Of a DNA stretch of 64,000 nucleotides, positions 60,182 to 64,000 are shown in pieces. Where the stretch lies: NCBI GenBank assembly GCA_944990035.1, contig CALYLX010000126.1:2976001-3040000 (forward strand). Reading direction: 5' to 3'. The position numbers and the translations under genes were made by a program. The notes under the pieces were generated by a model. It made no database searches. It was not told where the DNA came from and saw only the letters and a list, made by a program, of their open reading frames with translations. Position 1 is the stretch's first letter. Every line of letters starts with the position of its first letter. Source of the DNA: Clitopilus passeckerianus. Its lineage: Eukaryota > Basidiomycota > Agaricomycetes > Agaricales > Entolomataceae.

Positions 60182-60873
60182 TACAATCGAGTAGATGGAA
60201 GTGGAAGGAAGTGAAGACGCGTCGCGTTGTTGTTATCAGTTTGGTCCTCCTCCTTGAGCTACCGAGCATGTGACCAAAACGCGCCGACGCGTCATCCCGG
60301 TCAAAGGAGGTAAAACGACTTGGTTTTCTGCGATCGGCTCTAGGAGACCTGATCAGAGCGCAAAGGCAATGTAAAACATAGCAGAAAATATTCTTGACCA
60401 GTTATGAAATTCGTTAGGTACAGATATTTGCGTGCTTGTAACAGGGATGAGGATGAAGATGGTAATGTGGAGAAAGGTATCAACAGTCGTAATGGTAAAA
60501 GGTGGATGACATGGCGGAGTGTAGGAGAACATGTACCGCAAAGAGAGCAGTGAATGGATACGGTGAAAGGGTCTAGGGGAAGCAACGACATCGATAAGCA
60601 AAGGAGGTCACCGCAAGGTTTGGTTGAACGGGATAAACATGAAGGAACGCAGAAGACGCATAACGAAGAGTCAACCTGGACCCTTTCAAGTACTGTAAGT
60701 GTGTAGAGGTATGATTTGGAATATGAACGTAGCAATTAATAGCAACGGAACAAGAAGCGCATCTAAAGTATGAGAAATTGAAAAAGCGGTCAAGGAAAAT
60801 TCCGTCTTCCACGTTCCATGCTCTCCACCTCCTGTTCATCGGCTGGTGCCACCAGCAAGTGGATGCAGAGACT
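60182..60873. other. Intergenic, TS promoter and SRPK 3' flank
   Basis: About 690 bp between two genes transcribed in the same direction. No coding pattern is seen. Confidence 0.4.

Positions 60874-64000
<3,127 letters not shown>

Overview
The window looks like nuclear DNA from a basidiomycete, most likely an Agaricomycete mushroom. Its genes are split by many short GT-AG introns of about 50-65 nt. The families present fit that group: fungal NACHT (STAND) NTPases, a ribosome-associated Hsp70 (SSZ1), Dal5-type MFS permeases, a secreted GH31 alpha-glucosidase, a poly-HAMP (Nik1-type) histidine kinase relic, a two-finger C2H2 regulator, and the housekeeping genes DBR1, thymidylate synthase and an SR-protein kinase. 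All gene models come from hand translation and splice-site reading. Exact starts are inferred unless stated.

Layout. 1-1.2 kb: 5' part of a NACHT NTPase running off the left edge (-). 1.8-2.4 kb: an unrecognised ORF. 3.1-5.2 kb: SSZ1 (+), convergent with Dal5-type MFS copy 1 (5.3-7.3 kb, -). 7.3-18.3 kb: gene-poor, holding a possible membrane-protein relic (12.8-13.7 kb) and a NACHT relic with an in-frame stop (13.9-14.9 kb). 18.3-21.7 kb: GH31 alpha-glucosidase (+). 21.9-24.0 kb: a nucleotidyltransferase-fold protein and an unknown protein (both -). 24.5 kb: tRNA-Arg(ACG). 26.0-28.0 kb: Dal5-type MFS copy 2 (-). 30.6-32.4 kb: a fusion of a carboxymuconolactone-decarboxylase-like domain with an alpha/beta hydrolase (-). 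32.9-33.9 kb: a disordered basic protein (-). 35.4-35.8 kb: a 110-residue secreted protein (+). 35.8-41.9 kb: gene-poor. 41.9-44.4 kb: C2H2 transcription factor (+).

47.4-50.6 kb: wreck of a poly-HAMP histidine kinase (-). It is split by a 1333-bp transposon with long inverted repeats and a perfect 9-bp target duplication. 50.8-54.8 kb: a divergent pair, an alpha/beta hydrolase (-) and a DHA1-like MFS exporter (+). 55.2-56.0 kb: a small Cys-rich protein (-). 56.7-63.4 kb: a housekeeping block with DBR1 (+), a second tRNA-Arg(ACG) (-), thymidylate synthase (-) and SRPK (-).

Two observations stand out. First, the transposon insertion can be read to the base: removing the element and one copy of the 9-bp duplication restores a continuous HAMP reading frame. 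Second, the three housekeeping genes at 57.9-62.2 kb each need one-base insertions to read through, eight in all. Seven of the eight are in runs of three to five identical bases. This points to consensus under-calling of homopolymers rather than gene death.
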